Positions 1-6,685 of a stretch of DNA of 9,847 bases are shown one piece after another (position 1 is the first letter of the stretch; each line of letters starts with the position of its first letter). A model generated the notes under the pieces. That model saw only the letters and a program-made list of their open reading frames with translations. It did no database searches and was not told the origin of the DNA. A program made the position numbers and the translations under genes. This DNA comes from Pararhodospirillum photometricum DSM 122 (GTDB lineage: Bacteria > Pseudomonadota > Alphaproteobacteria > Rhodospirillales > Rhodospirillaceae), in the NCBI RefSeq assembly GCF_000284415.1, contig NC_017059.1:1405950-1415796 (forward strand). Reading direction: 5' to 3'.

Positions 1-1361
1 GGGACCGCGTTCTGATGGCCATCAAGGACTGCCCGGCCTTTTTTTATATCTTCTGGGGAGCCATCAAGGCCGGGCTGATCCCCGTCCCCCTGAACACCTT
101 GCTCCGCCAAAACGACTACGCCTTCCTGATCGGCAACTCGGAATGCGCCGCCTTCTTGTACTCCCCTCCCATCGCCGGGGAAGTGGAGCCCGCCTTGGCC
201 CGGGGTCCTCACCGCCCCTCCTTGACCCTGAAAGTGGACGAGGCCACGGCGCCCGGTCTCTTCGAACACGGACCGGACACCTTTGACGCGGTGCCGGCTG
301 GCCCGGACGCGGACTGTTTCTGGCTTTACTCTTCTGGCTCCACCGGCCAGCCCAAGGGCGCAATCCACCGTCACCGCGATATGGTGGTGACCAGCGAGAA
401 CTACGGGGTTCAAACGCTCGGGATCTCCGAAAACGATCGTTGTTTCTCGGCGGCCAAGCTGTTCTTTGCCTATGGCCTGGGCAACGGCATGACCTTTCCG
501 CTGTGGGTGGGGGCAACCAGTATCCTCTTGGCCGAGCGCCCCACCGCCGAGGCGACCTTCGCCATCATCGAGGATTTCCGCCCCACCCTTTATTTTGGGG
601 TCCCAACCCTCTACGCGTCCCAGCTTCAAACCATGGACCGACGAGCCCCTGACCTTTCCTCGCTTCGCCTGTGCGTCTCGGCCGGCGAGGCCCTGCCGGC
701 CGACATTTTCCGCCGCTGGCGCGAGGAGACGGGGTTGGTCATTTTGGATGGCATCGGCTCGACCGAAGCCCTGCATATTTTTATTTCCAACCGAATCGAC
801 GAATGGAAGCCCGGCTCTAGCGGGCGTTTGGTGCCCGGCTATCAGGCCCGCATCCTGGATGACGACGAGCGGGAACTGCCTCCCGGAACCCCGGGACGCC
901 TTGTCATTCGGGGCGACTCGATCGCCCGGGCCTACTGGCGTGATCCCGAAAAAACAGCGGCGACGATGGTGGACGGCTGGCTGAACACCGGTGACACCTA
1001 TTCGCGCGACGAGGACGGGACCTTTTATTACCACGGCCGCTCCGACGACATGCTCAAGGTCGGGGGGATCTGGTGTTCTCCGTTTGAAATCGAGGGCGCC
1101 CTGATCGAGCACCCCGCCGTCTTGGAAGCCGCCGTGGTGGGACGGGCCGATGCCGATGGTTTGGTCAAGCCGGAGGCCTGGGTGGTCCTTGACGACGCCA
1201 CACGCCCCACGTCCTCCCTGGAAGACGACCTGAAGGCCCACTGCAAGCAGCGCCTCGCTCCTTACAAATACCCCCGGCGCTTTCGCTTTATTGATGAGCT
1301 CCCCAAAACGGCAACCGGCAAGATCCAACGCTTTCGCCTGCGCAACGACGACGGTGTGTAA
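1..1361 (+). CDS. Benzoate-CoA ligase family protein (5' partial)
   Basis: This is an ATP-dependent acyl-CoA synthetase of the adenylate-forming superfamily, predicted to activate benzoate or a related aromatic or alicyclic acid to its CoA thioester in the cytoplasm. The reading frame is open from the first base (codons begin at base 3, reading D-R-V-L before the ATG at 15), and that stretch resembles the conserved GDRVL segment of the family, so the true start lies upstream and roughly 60-80 N-terminal residues are missing. Numbering from the ATG at 15: P-loop-like core SSGSTGQPKG at 106-115; a KLFFAYGLGNG stretch at 148-158 and GIGSTEALHIF at 247-256, both characteristic of benzoate-CoA ligases; hinge/A8 region TGDTYSRDEDG through GRSDDMLKVGG at about 325-351; and A10 lysine Lys436 (bases 1320-1322) in KTATGKIQRF. 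Family assignment is firm; the exact substrate (benzoate, hydroxybenzoate, cyclohexanecarboxylate) cannot be read from the sequence. It converges on the antenna operon. Confidence 0.85.
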   Translation, partial: DRVLMAIKDCPAFFYIFWGAIKAGLIPVPLNTLLRQNDYAFLIGNSECAAFLYSPPIAGEVEPALARGPHRPSLTLKVDEATAPGLFEHGPDTFDAVPAGPDADCFWLYSSGSTGQPKGAIHRHRDMVVTSENYGVQTLGISENDRCFSAAKLFFAYGLGNGMTFPLWVGATSILLAERPTAEATFAIIEDFRPTLYFGVPTLYASQLQTMDRRAPDLSSLRLCVSAGEALPADIFRRWREETGLVILDGIGSTEALHIFISNRIDEWKPGSSGRLVPGYQARILDDDERELPPGTPGRLVIRGDSIARAYWRDPEKTAATMVDGWLNTGDTYSRDEDGTFYYHGRSDDMLKVGGIWCSPFEIEGALIEHPAVLEAAVVGRADADGLVKPEAWVVLDDATRPTSSLEDDLKAHCKQRLAPYKYPRRFRFIDELPKTATGKIQRFRLRNDDGV

Positions 1362-1374
1362 GCCCCGGTCGGCA

Positions 1375-1394
1375 GGGGGGAAACGCCCCCCCCC
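1375..1394 (+). other. G6/C9 homopolymer hairpin after the CoA ligase gene
   Basis: Six G (1375-1380), the loop AAACG and nine C (1386-1394) can fold into a short all-GC stem 14 bases after the ligase stop codon. No T tract follows, so it is not a classic terminator on its own. It could pause polymerase or protect the 3' end of the ligase mRNA ahead of the terminator at 1420-1461. The long C run is also prone to length variation or sequencing error. Confidence 0.35.
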
Positions 1395-1419
1395 GCTCTC
1401 TCGCGAGGTTTTGGCCAAT

Positions 1420-1461
1420 AAAAAACCCACCCGGGGCTATGCCACCGGATGGGTTCTTTTT
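1420..1461. terminator. Bidirectional rho-independent terminator
   Basis: The hairpin has left arm ACCCACCCGG (1425-1434) and right arm CCGGATGGGT (1445-1454), with one C/A mismatch and about ten pairs in total. It is flanked by six A on the left (1420-1425) and five T on the right (1457-1461). On the plus strand it ends the ligase transcript; on the minus strand the same stem is followed by six T and ends the antenna transcript about 50 bases after its last stop codon. The convergent gene arrangement fits a shared terminator. Confidence 0.85.
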
Positions 1462-1514
1462 CAGGGCCTTTCCGCGCCGGACCAAGCCCGCCGCAGGAAG
1501 GATCCGCGAGAGCC

Positions 1515-1667
1515 TTACAGGCCCTTCGCGATGAAGCCCTTGAACAGGTACTGGGACAGCGGGCCGCCCAGAACGAACAGGTGAATGATGGTCACCAGGG
1601 TCACCAGGATCGCGGCAGACGCGAACAGGGCCTGAGCGGGGTTAACCAGCAGCCAAACTCTCCACAT
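1515..1667 (-). CDS. pucA: Light-harvesting antenna alpha polypeptide (LH2/LH1-like)
   Basis: This encodes a 50-residue single-span inner-membrane polypeptide that binds bacteriochlorophyll and carotenoid and pairs with the beta polypeptide in a ring antenna. The N-terminus is MWRVWLLVNPAQAL, then one hydrophobic helix at about 12-34 containing His29, the expected axial ligand to the bacteriochlorophyll magnesium, and a short C-terminus ending KGFIAKGL. The start is fixed by an AGGAGG eight bases upstream. The gene is last in the operon, 86 bases after the beta gene and followed by a terminator, with no pufL/pufM after it; this argues for a puc (peripheral LH2) operon rather than puf. Yet the first five residues and the His29 position match the R. 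rubrum LH1 alpha chain as I recall it, whereas VNP is an LH2 signature (LH1 usually has DP). Tyr40 stands where LH1 and molischianum-type LH2 have Trp. The antenna alpha call is secure; the puc name is tentative. Confidence 0.88.
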   Translation of the reverse strand: MWRVWLLVNPAQALFASAAILVTLVTIIHLFVLGGPLSQYLFKGFIAKGL

Positions 1668-1675
1668 GGCCTAAG

Positions 1676-1681
1676 CCTCCT
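1676..1681 (-). promoter_or_regulatory. Shine-Dalgarno site of the antenna alpha gene
   Basis: A perfect AGGAGG (minus strand) sits eight bases before the ATG at 1667. It fixes the very short N-terminus of the alpha polypeptide, because any in-frame start further upstream would place this site inside the coding region. Confidence 0.85.
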
Positions 1682-1716
1682 AATAGATTTTTACGTGAGA
1701 TCCGGACCAGAAGCGG

Positions 1717-1742
1717 GAGCCCAAGGCGTATGCCTGAGGCTC
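1717..1742 (-). other. Intercistronic hairpin between antenna beta and alpha genes
   Basis: On the minus strand the arms GAGCCTCAGGC and GCCTTGGGCTC enclose the tetraloop ATAC. Nine Watson-Crick pairs, one G-U pair and one mismatch are possible. It starts 11 bases after the beta stop codon and lacks a T tract, so it is more likely a 3' end stabiliser or processing structure for the beta message than a full terminator. Intercistronic hairpins of this kind are known to segment and stabilise photosynthesis mRNAs in purple bacteria; this specific role is inferred. Confidence 0.7.
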
Positions 1743-1753
1743 AACCGAGCTTC

Positions 1754-1897
1754 TTAGAACCAGGGCAGGTAGTTGTAGGTGAACACGTGCGCCGCGGCGG
1801 ACAGCACAACCCACAGGGCCAAGCCCTTCGTGTACCAGCCGTGGAATTCCTGAGCTTCGGCTTCGGTCAGACCCGACGGATAAACCTTGTCAGCCAT
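1754..1897 (-). CDS. pucB: Light-harvesting antenna beta polypeptide
   Basis: This encodes a 47-residue single-span membrane polypeptide, the partner of the alpha chain. The N-terminal part MADKVYPSGLTEAEAQEFH carries the conserved SGLTxxEAxEFH segment of antenna beta chains; His19 is the conserved first histidine. A hydrophobic helix follows, with His37 in AAAHVF as the bacteriochlorophyll ligand, and the chain ends LPWF. The KVYPSGLT start resembles Rhodobacter LH2 beta (KVWPSGLT). The positions four and six residues after His37 are Tyr (Tyr41, Tyr43) where LH1 and molischianum-type LH2 beta usually carry Trp; the residue before PW is Leu44 rather than Arg/Lys, while Trp46 at +9 is kept. 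The start at 1897 is chosen by a strong GGAGGG six bases upstream; the open frame continues further upstream only through leader sequence. It is first in the operon, as usual for puc and puf. Confidence 0.9.
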   Translation of the reverse strand: MADKVYPSGLTEAEAQEFHGWYTKGLALWVVLSAAAHVFTYNYLPWF

Positions 1898-1903
1898 GAT
1901 ATT

Positions 1904-1909
1904 CCCTCC
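1904..1909 (-). promoter_or_regulatory. Shine-Dalgarno site of the antenna beta gene
   Basis: GGAGGG on the minus strand lies six bases before the ATG at 1897. It supports the 47-residue beta protein rather than an N-terminally extended version in the same open frame. Confidence 0.85.
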
Positions 1910-2063
1910 AAGAGAAACGAGATAAATTTGAATTCGACAGAAACGCGACCCTTCAACAGAGGCCTTTGCTTCTCCTTCCTTTTTCATCTCGCCGCCTAGC
2001 ACAGCCAGATGTTTTTTGGAAGGTCGCAGAGTGCTGTGTGCGCCCTGCTTGTCTCTGGAACAG

Positions 2064-2092
2064 ACCATATTCAGACGCGAGCTGCCTGTCAA
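2064..2092 (-). promoter_or_regulatory. Housekeeping-type promoter of the antenna operon
   Basis: On the minus strand a perfect -35 box TTGACA (2087-2092) is followed, after exactly 17 bases, by TATGGT (2064-2069), a four-of-six match to the -10 consensus. The predicted transcription start is near 2057, giving a leader of about 160 bases before the beta gene. The rest of the 297-base gap (1898-2194) is this leader, which includes a purine-rich stretch near 1960-1990 and holds no convincing gene, plus the terminator at 2140-2177. No TGT-N12-ACA (PpsR/CrtJ) or FNR-type site was found near the promoter. Confidence 0.7.
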
Positions 2093-2109
2093 CGGCCACA
2101 ATGTGGCCG
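2093..2109. promoter_or_regulatory. Palindromic candidate operator next to the antenna promoter
   Basis: CGGCCACA and TGTGGCCG form a perfect 8-bp inverted repeat around a single central base. It directly abuts the -35 box, centred at about -44 relative to the predicted start. That position suits an activator touching RNA polymerase, or a repressor. It does not match the PpsR, FNR or RegA patterns I know. On the plus strand a seven-T run follows a few bases later (2116-2122), so a plus-strand terminator is an alternative, but no plus-strand gene lies upstream of it. Confidence 0.5.
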
Positions 2110-2139
2110 CAATGCTTTTTTTCGGGGTCATGAGGGAAA

Positions 2140-2177
2140 GGAGGGGCTTGGGGAGGCGCACCTCCTCAGGCCCCTCC
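2140..2177 (-). terminator. Terminator-like hairpin after the efflux pump gene
   Basis: GGAGGGGC (2140-2147) pairs with GCCCCTCC (2170-2177) and GGAGG (2152-2156) with CCTCC (2161-2165), enclosing a CGCA loop; the middle segments also pair, with two mismatches on the minus strand. Total stem length is about 17. It starts 18 bases after the pump stop codon and lies before the antenna promoter, so it probably insulates the antenna operon from efflux transcription. The T tract on the minus strand is weak (TTTCCC). The hairpin resembles the one at 6651-6673. Confidence 0.65.
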
Positions 2178-2194
2178 CTTCCTCTCGTCGGCTT

Positions 2195-5100
2195 TCAGGC
2201 CTCCTTCGTCCGATGGCCCCGGCGACCAAACAGCCCAAGAATGGCCACGAAGAACAACGGAACGAACAGGATGCCCAGCACAGTGGCTGCGATCATGCCG
2301 CCCATCACGCCCACCCCGATGGCGTTCTGGCTGCCCGAGCCCGCCCCATCGGCGAGGGCCAACGGCAGCACGCCCAGGATGAAGGCGAGCGAGGTCATGA
2401 GAATGGGCCGCAGACGCTGACGCGCCGCCTCGATCGCTGCCTCGGCGAGGCTCATGCCCTGGTCATACAAAGCCCGGGCAAACTCGACGATCAAGATGGC
2501 ATTCTTGGCCGAGAGACCCACCGTGGTGAGCAGGCCAACCTGGAAGTACACGTCATTAGGCAGCCCGCGCAGATGGGCCGCCGCCACGGCCCCCAGGATG
2601 CCGAGCGGCACCGCCATCATGACAGCAAACGGAATGGACCAACTTTCATAGAGAGCGGCCAGACACAAGAACACCACAAGAATGGAAATGGCGTAGAGCG
2701 CCGGAGCCTGAGAGCCCGACAGGCGTTCTTCATAGGACAAGCCGCTCCACTGGTAGCCAATGCCGGGGGGTAACTGGGCAGCCATCGCCTCCAGGGCGGC
2801 CATCACCTCGCCGGTGCTGCGCCCCGGGACGGGCTGGCCCTGAATCGCGCGCGACGACACGCCGTTGTAGCGCTCCAGACGGGGCGAACCATACACCCAG
2901 GTGGCGTCGGAAAAGGCCGAGAACGGCACCATCAGGCCCTTGTCGTTGCGCACGTACCAGCGGTCGATGTCGGAGGGCAGCATGCGATACGGGGCATCGG
3001 CCTGGACATAGACCTTCTTGACCCGGCCCTTGTCGATGAAGTCGTTCACGTAACTGCCACCCCAGGCCGCCGACAAGGTGGTGTTGATGTCGTCGAGCGA
3101 CAGGCCCAGCGCGCTGGCTTTGTGGCGGTCCACGCTCACGCGGAACTGGGGCGTATCATCAAGACCATTGGGGCGCACCGCGGTCATGATCGGGTTTTGC
3201 GCCGCCATGCCCAGAAGCTGGTTGCGGGCCTGGATCAAGGCTTGATGCCCCACCCCGCCCAGATCGAGCAACTGGAAATCAAACCCGGACGCATTACCCA
3301 GCTCGATCACAGCCGGCGGCGTGAAGGCAAAGACCATGGCGTCGCGGATGCCCGAAAAGACCCGCATGGCCCGCTTGACCACCGCGCCCACCTTCTTGTC
3401 CGGGTCCTCGCGCAAACTCCAGTTCTTGAGGTTGACGAAGGCGATGCCGGTATTCTGACCGCGCCCACTGAAGCTGAACCCGGCGATGGCGAACAGGCCG
3501 TTGACCGTGTCTTTTTCGGTTTCCAGGTAGTGATGTTCAACCTGCTTGATCACCTCCAAGGTGCGCTCGGTGGTGGCGCCGGGCGGCAGGGCGATCTGAG
3601 TGAACAAGATGCCCTGGTCTTCCTCGGGCAGGAAGGCCGTGGGCAGGCGAGAAAACAGCAGGCCAAGGCCGCCGACCAGCAAAAAGAACAGCAGGAAAAA
3701 GCGTTTCTTGCGCCCGAGAATCCCGCGCACCCCCCCCAGATAAACGCGGTTGCCCCCATCAAAGGCCCGGTTGAACCAACCGAAAAAGCCGGTCTTGTGG
3801 GCGTGCTCGATGTCGGCGGGCTTAAGCAAGGTGGCGCACAAAGCCGGGGTCAGAACGAGGGCCACCAGCACCGAGAGCGCCATGGCCGAAACCAAGGTGA
3901 TGGAAAACTGGCGGTAAATCACCCCGACCGAGCCACCAAAAAAGGCCATGGGGATGAACACCGCCGAAAGCACCAGACCGATGCCGACCAGGGCGCCGGT
4001 GATCTGGTCCATGGAGCGCCGGGTCGCTTCGCGCGGTGGGAGCTTTTCTTCGTGCATCACACGTTCGACGTTTTCCACCACCACGATGGCGTCGTCCACC
4101 AGCAAGCCGATCGCCAACACCATCCCGAACATGGTCAAGGTGTTGATGGTGAACCCCAACGCGGCCAGCACCCCAAAAGTGCCCAGCAACACCACCGGCA
4201 CGGCGATGGTCGGAATGAGGGTAGCGCGGAAGTTCTGCAAGAAAAGGTACATCACCAGGAAGACCAGGACGATGGCCTCGGCCAGGGTCTTGACCACTTC
4301 CTCGATGGATAGTTTCACAAATGGCGTGGTGTCGTAGGGGTACTGGACCTCCATCCCCGGGGGGAAGAAGGGCTTCAGTTGCTCGATGCGGGCGCGCACG
4401 GCCTGGGCGGTGTCCAGGGCGTTGGCGTCGGCCGAGAGCTTGATGCCAAGACCCGAGGCGGGCTTGCCGTTGTAGCGGCTGACCACGTCGTAACTCTGGG
4501 CCCCCAGCTCGATGCGAGCGACGTCGGCCAAACGCAAGGAGGAGCCGTCCGGGTTGACCCGCACCAAGATCGCCCCGAACTCCTCCACGCTCTGGAGCTG
4601 GGTTTGGGCGATGATGGTGGCGTTGAGCTGCTGACCCGGCATGGCGGGCAGGCCGCCCAGTTGCCCGGCGGTGATCTCGGCGTTTTGCGCCTTGATAGCC
4701 TTGACCACATCGGTGGTCGCGAGGCCATAGGCGTTGAGCTTGGTGGGGTCGAGCCAGATGCGCATAGCGTGCTGCTGGCCGAACACCGTGACCTCGCCCA
4801 CGCCGTCCACCCGGCTGATCGGCTCTTGCAGGTTGGAGGCGACGAAGTCGGAAATGTCATACTGGGTGAGGCGCCCGTCGCTTGAAACGAAGGCCACCAC
4901 CATCAAGAAGCTCTTGACCGCCTTGCTGACCGTCAGGCCCTGCTGCTGCACGGCGAGCGGCAGCAGGGGGGTCGCCAGTTGCAGCTTGTTTTGCACCTGG
5001 ACCTGGGCAACATCGGGATCGGTGCCGGCATCGAAGGTCAAGGTGATGGAGACGTTGCCGGTCGAGTCGCTGGTGGAGGACAGATAGGCCAGCCCGTCGA

Positions 5101-5314
5101 TACCGTTCAGCTTTTGCTCGATGACCTGGGTGACCGTGTTCTCCAGGGTGCGGGCCGAAGCCCCGGGATAGCTCGCGGTGATGGAAACGGCCGGGGGAGC
5201 AATCTTGGGATACTGGGCGATCGGCAGTTCCAAGATGGCCAGCGCGCCGGCCATCATGATCAGCAAGGCGATCACCCAGGCGAAGACCGGGCGGTCGATG
5301 AAAAATCGCGACAT
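2195..5314 (-). CDS. acrB: RND multidrug efflux pump, inner-membrane subunit (AcrB/MexB type)
   Basis: This encodes a 1039-residue proton-driven hydrophobe/amphiphile efflux (HAE1) pump, close to the 1049 residues of E. coli AcrB. It works as a trimer that takes drugs, dyes, detergents or solvents from the periplasm and membrane and passes them to an outer-membrane channel. Visible features are the N-terminal [17 protein letters not shown] with the first membrane helix; [19 protein letters not shown] before helix 2; and [19 protein letters not shown] in helix 4, where the proton-relay pair is Asp407-Asp408, numbered exactly as in Acr[14 protein letters not shown] in helix 10 carries Lys937, equivalent to AcrB Lys940. 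Two large periplasmic loops include [11 protein letters not shown]. The start at 5314 is chosen because it gives the canonical RND N-terminus; a longer open frame extends into the previous gene. Ten bases separate it from the fusion-protein gene, whose stop overlaps the GAGG ribosome site. Substrate range cannot be predicted. Confidence 0.96.
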   Translation of the reverse strand: MSRFFIDRPVFAWVIALLIMMAGALAILELPIAQYPKIAPPAVSITASYPGASARTLENTVTQVIEQKLNGIDGLAYLSSTSDSTGNVSITLTFDAGTDPDVAQVQVQNKLQLATPLLPLAVQQQGLTVSKAVKSFLMVVAFVSSDGRLTQYDISDFVASNLQEPISRVDGVGEVTVFGQQHAMRIWLDPTKLNAYGLATTDVVKAIKAQNAEITAGQLGGLPAMPGQQLNATIIAQTQLQSVEEFGAILVRVNPDGSSLRLADVARIELGAQSYDVVSRYNGKPASGLGIKLSADANALDTAQAVRARIEQLKPFFPPGMEVQYPYDTTPFVKLSIEEVVKTLAEAIVLVFLVMYLFLQNFRATLIPTIAVPVVLLGTFGVLAALGFTINTLTMFGMVLAIGLLVDDAIVVVENVERVMHEEKLPPREATRRSMDQITGALVGIGLVLSAVFIPMAFFGGSVGVIYRQFSITLVSAMALSVLVALVLTPALCATLLKPADIEHAHKTGFFGWFNRAFDGGNRVYLGGVRGILGRKKRFFLLFFLLVGGLGLLFSRLPTAFLPEEDQGILFTQIALPPGATTERTLEVIKQVEHHYLETEKDTVNGLFAIAGFSFSGRGQNTGIAFVNLKNWSLREDPDKKVGAVVKRAMRVFSGIRDAMVFAFTPPAVIELGNASGFDFQLLDLGGVGHQALIQARNQLLGMAAQNPIMTAVRPNGLDDTPQFRVSVDRHKASALGLSLDDINTTLSAAWGGSYVNDFIDKGRVKKVYVQADAPYRMLPSDIDRWYVRNDKGLMVPFSAFSDATWVYGSPRLERYNGVSSRAIQGQPVPGRSTGEVMAALEAMAAQLPPGIGYQWSGLSYEERLSGSQAPALYAISILVVFLCLAALYESWSIPFAVMMAVPLGILGAVAAAHLRGLPNDVYFQVGLLTTVGLSAKNAILIVEFARALYDQGMSLAEAAIEAARQRLRPILMTSLAFILGVLPLALADGAGSGSQNAIGVGVMGGMIAATVLGILFVPLFFVAILGLFGRRGHRTKEA

Positions 5315-5324
5315 GGCGGGGTCC

Positions 5325-6470
5325 TCAGCTCTTGGCCGGCGGCGGCGCGGCCACCCGCACGGGGATGCCGGGCTTGAGGCGTTGCAGGCCCTGGACCACC
5401 ACCTTGTCACCGGCCGAGAGGCCCTCGGTGATCAGCCAGCGGTCACCGAGCGCCTGACCGACCTGGACGGGGCGCGGCGCGACCTTGTTCTCGGCATCAA
5501 CGACCCACACGATGGCACTGCCATCGGGCCGGCGGACCAAGGATTGCTGCGGCACGAGAAGAGTCTCGTCACGCACCGCCTGCTCGACCACGGCCCGCAC
5601 GAACAAACCGGGCAGCAGCACGCCTTGGGGATTGGGGAACTCGGCGCGCAGGCGAACCGAGCCGGTACTGGGATCGACGGTGACCTCGGCGAACTGCAAA
5701 GTGCCCGGGATTTCGTAGGTCTGGAGCCCGTCGATCTTGAGGCGCACCGTGGCCACCGGGGCTTTTTCCACCCGGCCGCTGTCGATGTCCCGGCGCAGGC
5801 GCATCAACTCGGCGCTGGATTGGGTGATGTTGACATTGATGGGATCGAGTTGGGTGACGGTGGCCAGGGCCGCGGTTTGGCTGGCGGTCACCAGCGCGCC
5901 CTCGGTCACCGCCGAGGCGCCGATGCGCCCGCTGATGGGGGCCAGGACCTTGGTGTAATCCAGATTGATCCGCGCCACCTCGACCGCCGCACGGGCCACG
6001 CCGATGGCGGCGTCGGCCTCGGCGTCGGCGGCCACCGCGTCGTCGAAGGTCTGACGGCTGACCACGTCGCCGGAGACCAGCTTGCGATAGCGCTCGGCCT
6101 TGAGGCGGGCGGCTCGCGCCGTGGCCTCGGCTTTTTCCAGTTCAGCCCGGGCCTTTTGCAACTCCGCAGCGTAGGGCGCCGGGTCGATCTGATAGAGCTG
6201 CTGGCCGGCCTTGACGTCGGTCCCTTCGGTGAACAGCCGCTTTTGGATCAGCCCCCCCACCTGGGGCCGCACCTCGGCCACGCGGTAGGCGGCGGTGCGG
6301 CCGGGCAACTCGGTGGTCAACCCCACCCGCTGGGGCTGCACCTCGACCACCGCCACCTCGGGCGGCGGCGGCGCGGGCGGCGGGCCGGCGGTTTTCTCGT
6401 CGCAGGCCGCCACGGCGAGCCCCAGCATCACGAAAGCGCCAGCGCGACCAAGGGTGTAACGCTTGACCAT
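5325..6470 (-). CDS. acrA: RND efflux periplasmic adaptor (membrane-fusion) lipoprotein
   Basis: This 381-residue adaptor links the RND pump to an outer-membrane channel. It has a lipoprotein signal: positively charged MVKRY, a hydrophobic stretch, and the lipobox VAAC with Cys23 as the lipidation site. A Pro-rich linker (30-37) follows. Domains in order are the first lipoyl half near 64-97 (VRPQVGGLI and GQQLYQID), a coiled alpha-hairpin at about 98-168, the second lipoyl half at about 172-205 ([19 protein letters not shown]), a beta-barrel at about 210-300 and a membrane-proximal domain to about 373. The [20 protein letters not shown] stretch is very like AcrA/MexA. The start at 6470 is preceded by GAGGA. 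It is the first gene of the efflux operon; no outer-membrane factor gene follows the pump, so the complex probably recruits a TolC/OprM-type protein encoded elsewhere. Confidence 0.95.
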   Translation of the reverse strand: MVKRYTLGRAGAFVMLGLAVAACDEKTAGPPPAPPPPEVAVVEVQPQRVGLTTELPGRTAAYRVAEVRPQVGGLIQKRLFTEGTDVKAGQQLYQIDPAPYAAELQKARAELEKAEATARAARLKAERYRKLVSGDVVSRQTFDDAVAADAEADAAIGVARAAVEVARINLDYTKVLAPISGRIGASAVTEGALVTASQTAALATVTQLDPINVNITQSSAELMRLRRDIDSGRVEKAPVATVRLKIDGLQTYEIPGTLQFAEVTVDPSTGSVRLRAEFPNPQGVLLPGLFVRAVVEQAVRDETLLVPQQSLVRRPDGSAIVWVVDAENKVAPRPVQVGQALGDRWLITEGLSAGDKVVVQGLQRLKPGIPVRVAAPPPAKS

Positions 6471-6492
6471 GAGTGTCCTCTTGCGCGCAAAA

Positions 6493-6506
6493 CCGTCCTT
6501 CGACGG
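6493..6506 (-). other. Small hairpin in the efflux operon leader
   Basis: On the minus strand CCGTC and GACGG enclose a GAAG loop, followed by four T and then the perfect 10-bp palindrome TTGCGCGCAA (6481-6490), which ends just before the ribosome-binding site. The stem is short (five GC-rich pairs). It may modulate ribosome access or early termination; no function is demonstrated by the sequence. Confidence 0.35.
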
Positions 6507-6517
6507 CCGATTTTTGA

Positions 6518-6532
6518 AATGTGCTTTACATT
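6518..6532. promoter_or_regulatory. Inverted-repeat candidate operator of the efflux operon
   Basis: AATGT and ACATT form a perfect 5-bp inverted repeat with a 5-base spacer, about 50 bases upstream of the adaptor start codon. It overlaps the candidate -10 box at 6528-6533. RND operons are commonly repressed by TetR-family proteins (AcrR, NalC, TtgR types) that bind AT-rich inverted repeats over the promoter. No such regulator gene is in the window, so the assignment is inferred from location and symmetry. Confidence 0.45.
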
Positions 6533-6555
6533 ACCGGCGACAGAAGGGGGCGCAA
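6528..6555 (-). promoter_or_regulatory. Possible promoter of the efflux operon
   Basis: On the minus strand TTGCGC (6550-6555) and TAATGT (6528-6533) are spaced by 16 bases; each is only a partial match to the housekeeping consensus. The predicted start would be near 6521, leaving a leader of about 50 bases before the adaptor gene. The position just upstream of the operon and the overlap with the inverted repeat support it weakly. Confidence 0.35.
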
Positions 6556-6634
6556 GGCCGTGCGACATTAAATTTACGAGAGAAATCCCGCACCCCCCCT
6601 CTCGCATTGGCTGCTTTCCCCAGGGAGATACCCT

Positions 6635-6685
6635 AAGGAACGCAGGGGGCCTGGGGGAGGCCCGCCTCCCCAGCCTTCCTTTTTT
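6635..6685 (+). terminator. Terminator-like hairpin upstream of dprA
   Basis: The core stem pairs CTGGGGGAGG (6651-6660) with CCTCCCCAG (6665-6673), one G bulged, around a CCCG loop. The flanks AAGGAA (6635-6640) and TTCCTT can also pair, and a run of six T (6680-6685) follows on the plus strand. This has the form of a rho-independent terminator, yet no plus-strand gene precedes it within the window. It could be an attenuator in a dprA leader, a barrier against stray transcription, or a copy of a repeated intergenic hairpin, since it resembles the one at 2140-2177. No clear dprA promoter was seen in the rest of the 299-base gap. Confidence 0.55.

Noticed and set aside
1291..1757. Plus-strand open frames across the antenna region
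   Set aside because: They cross the terminator and lie antisense to the antenna genes; products are low-complexity with no motifs.
2087..2100. TGT-N8-ACA as a PpsR/CrtJ operator
   Set aside because: The known motif requires a 12-base spacer; here it is eight, and no second properly spaced copy is near.
1754..2161. 135-residue N-terminally extended version of the antenna beta gene
   Set aside because: The extension would run through the predicted promoter and leader, resembles nothing in antenna proteins, and the GGAGGG at 1904-1909 marks the internal ATG as the start. A shorter extension from an ATG near 1987 was rejected for the same reason.
3122..4312. 396-codon open frame on the plus strand inside the pump gene
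   Set aside because: It is antisense to conserved RND sequence including the Asp407-Asp408 helix; the product is rich in His, Gln and Gly and has no signal or ribosome-binding site.
2195..5410. Longer pump protein starting near 5410
   Set aside because: The added 32 residues overlap the adaptor coding region in another frame and precede the canonical MSRFFIDRP start of RND pumps.
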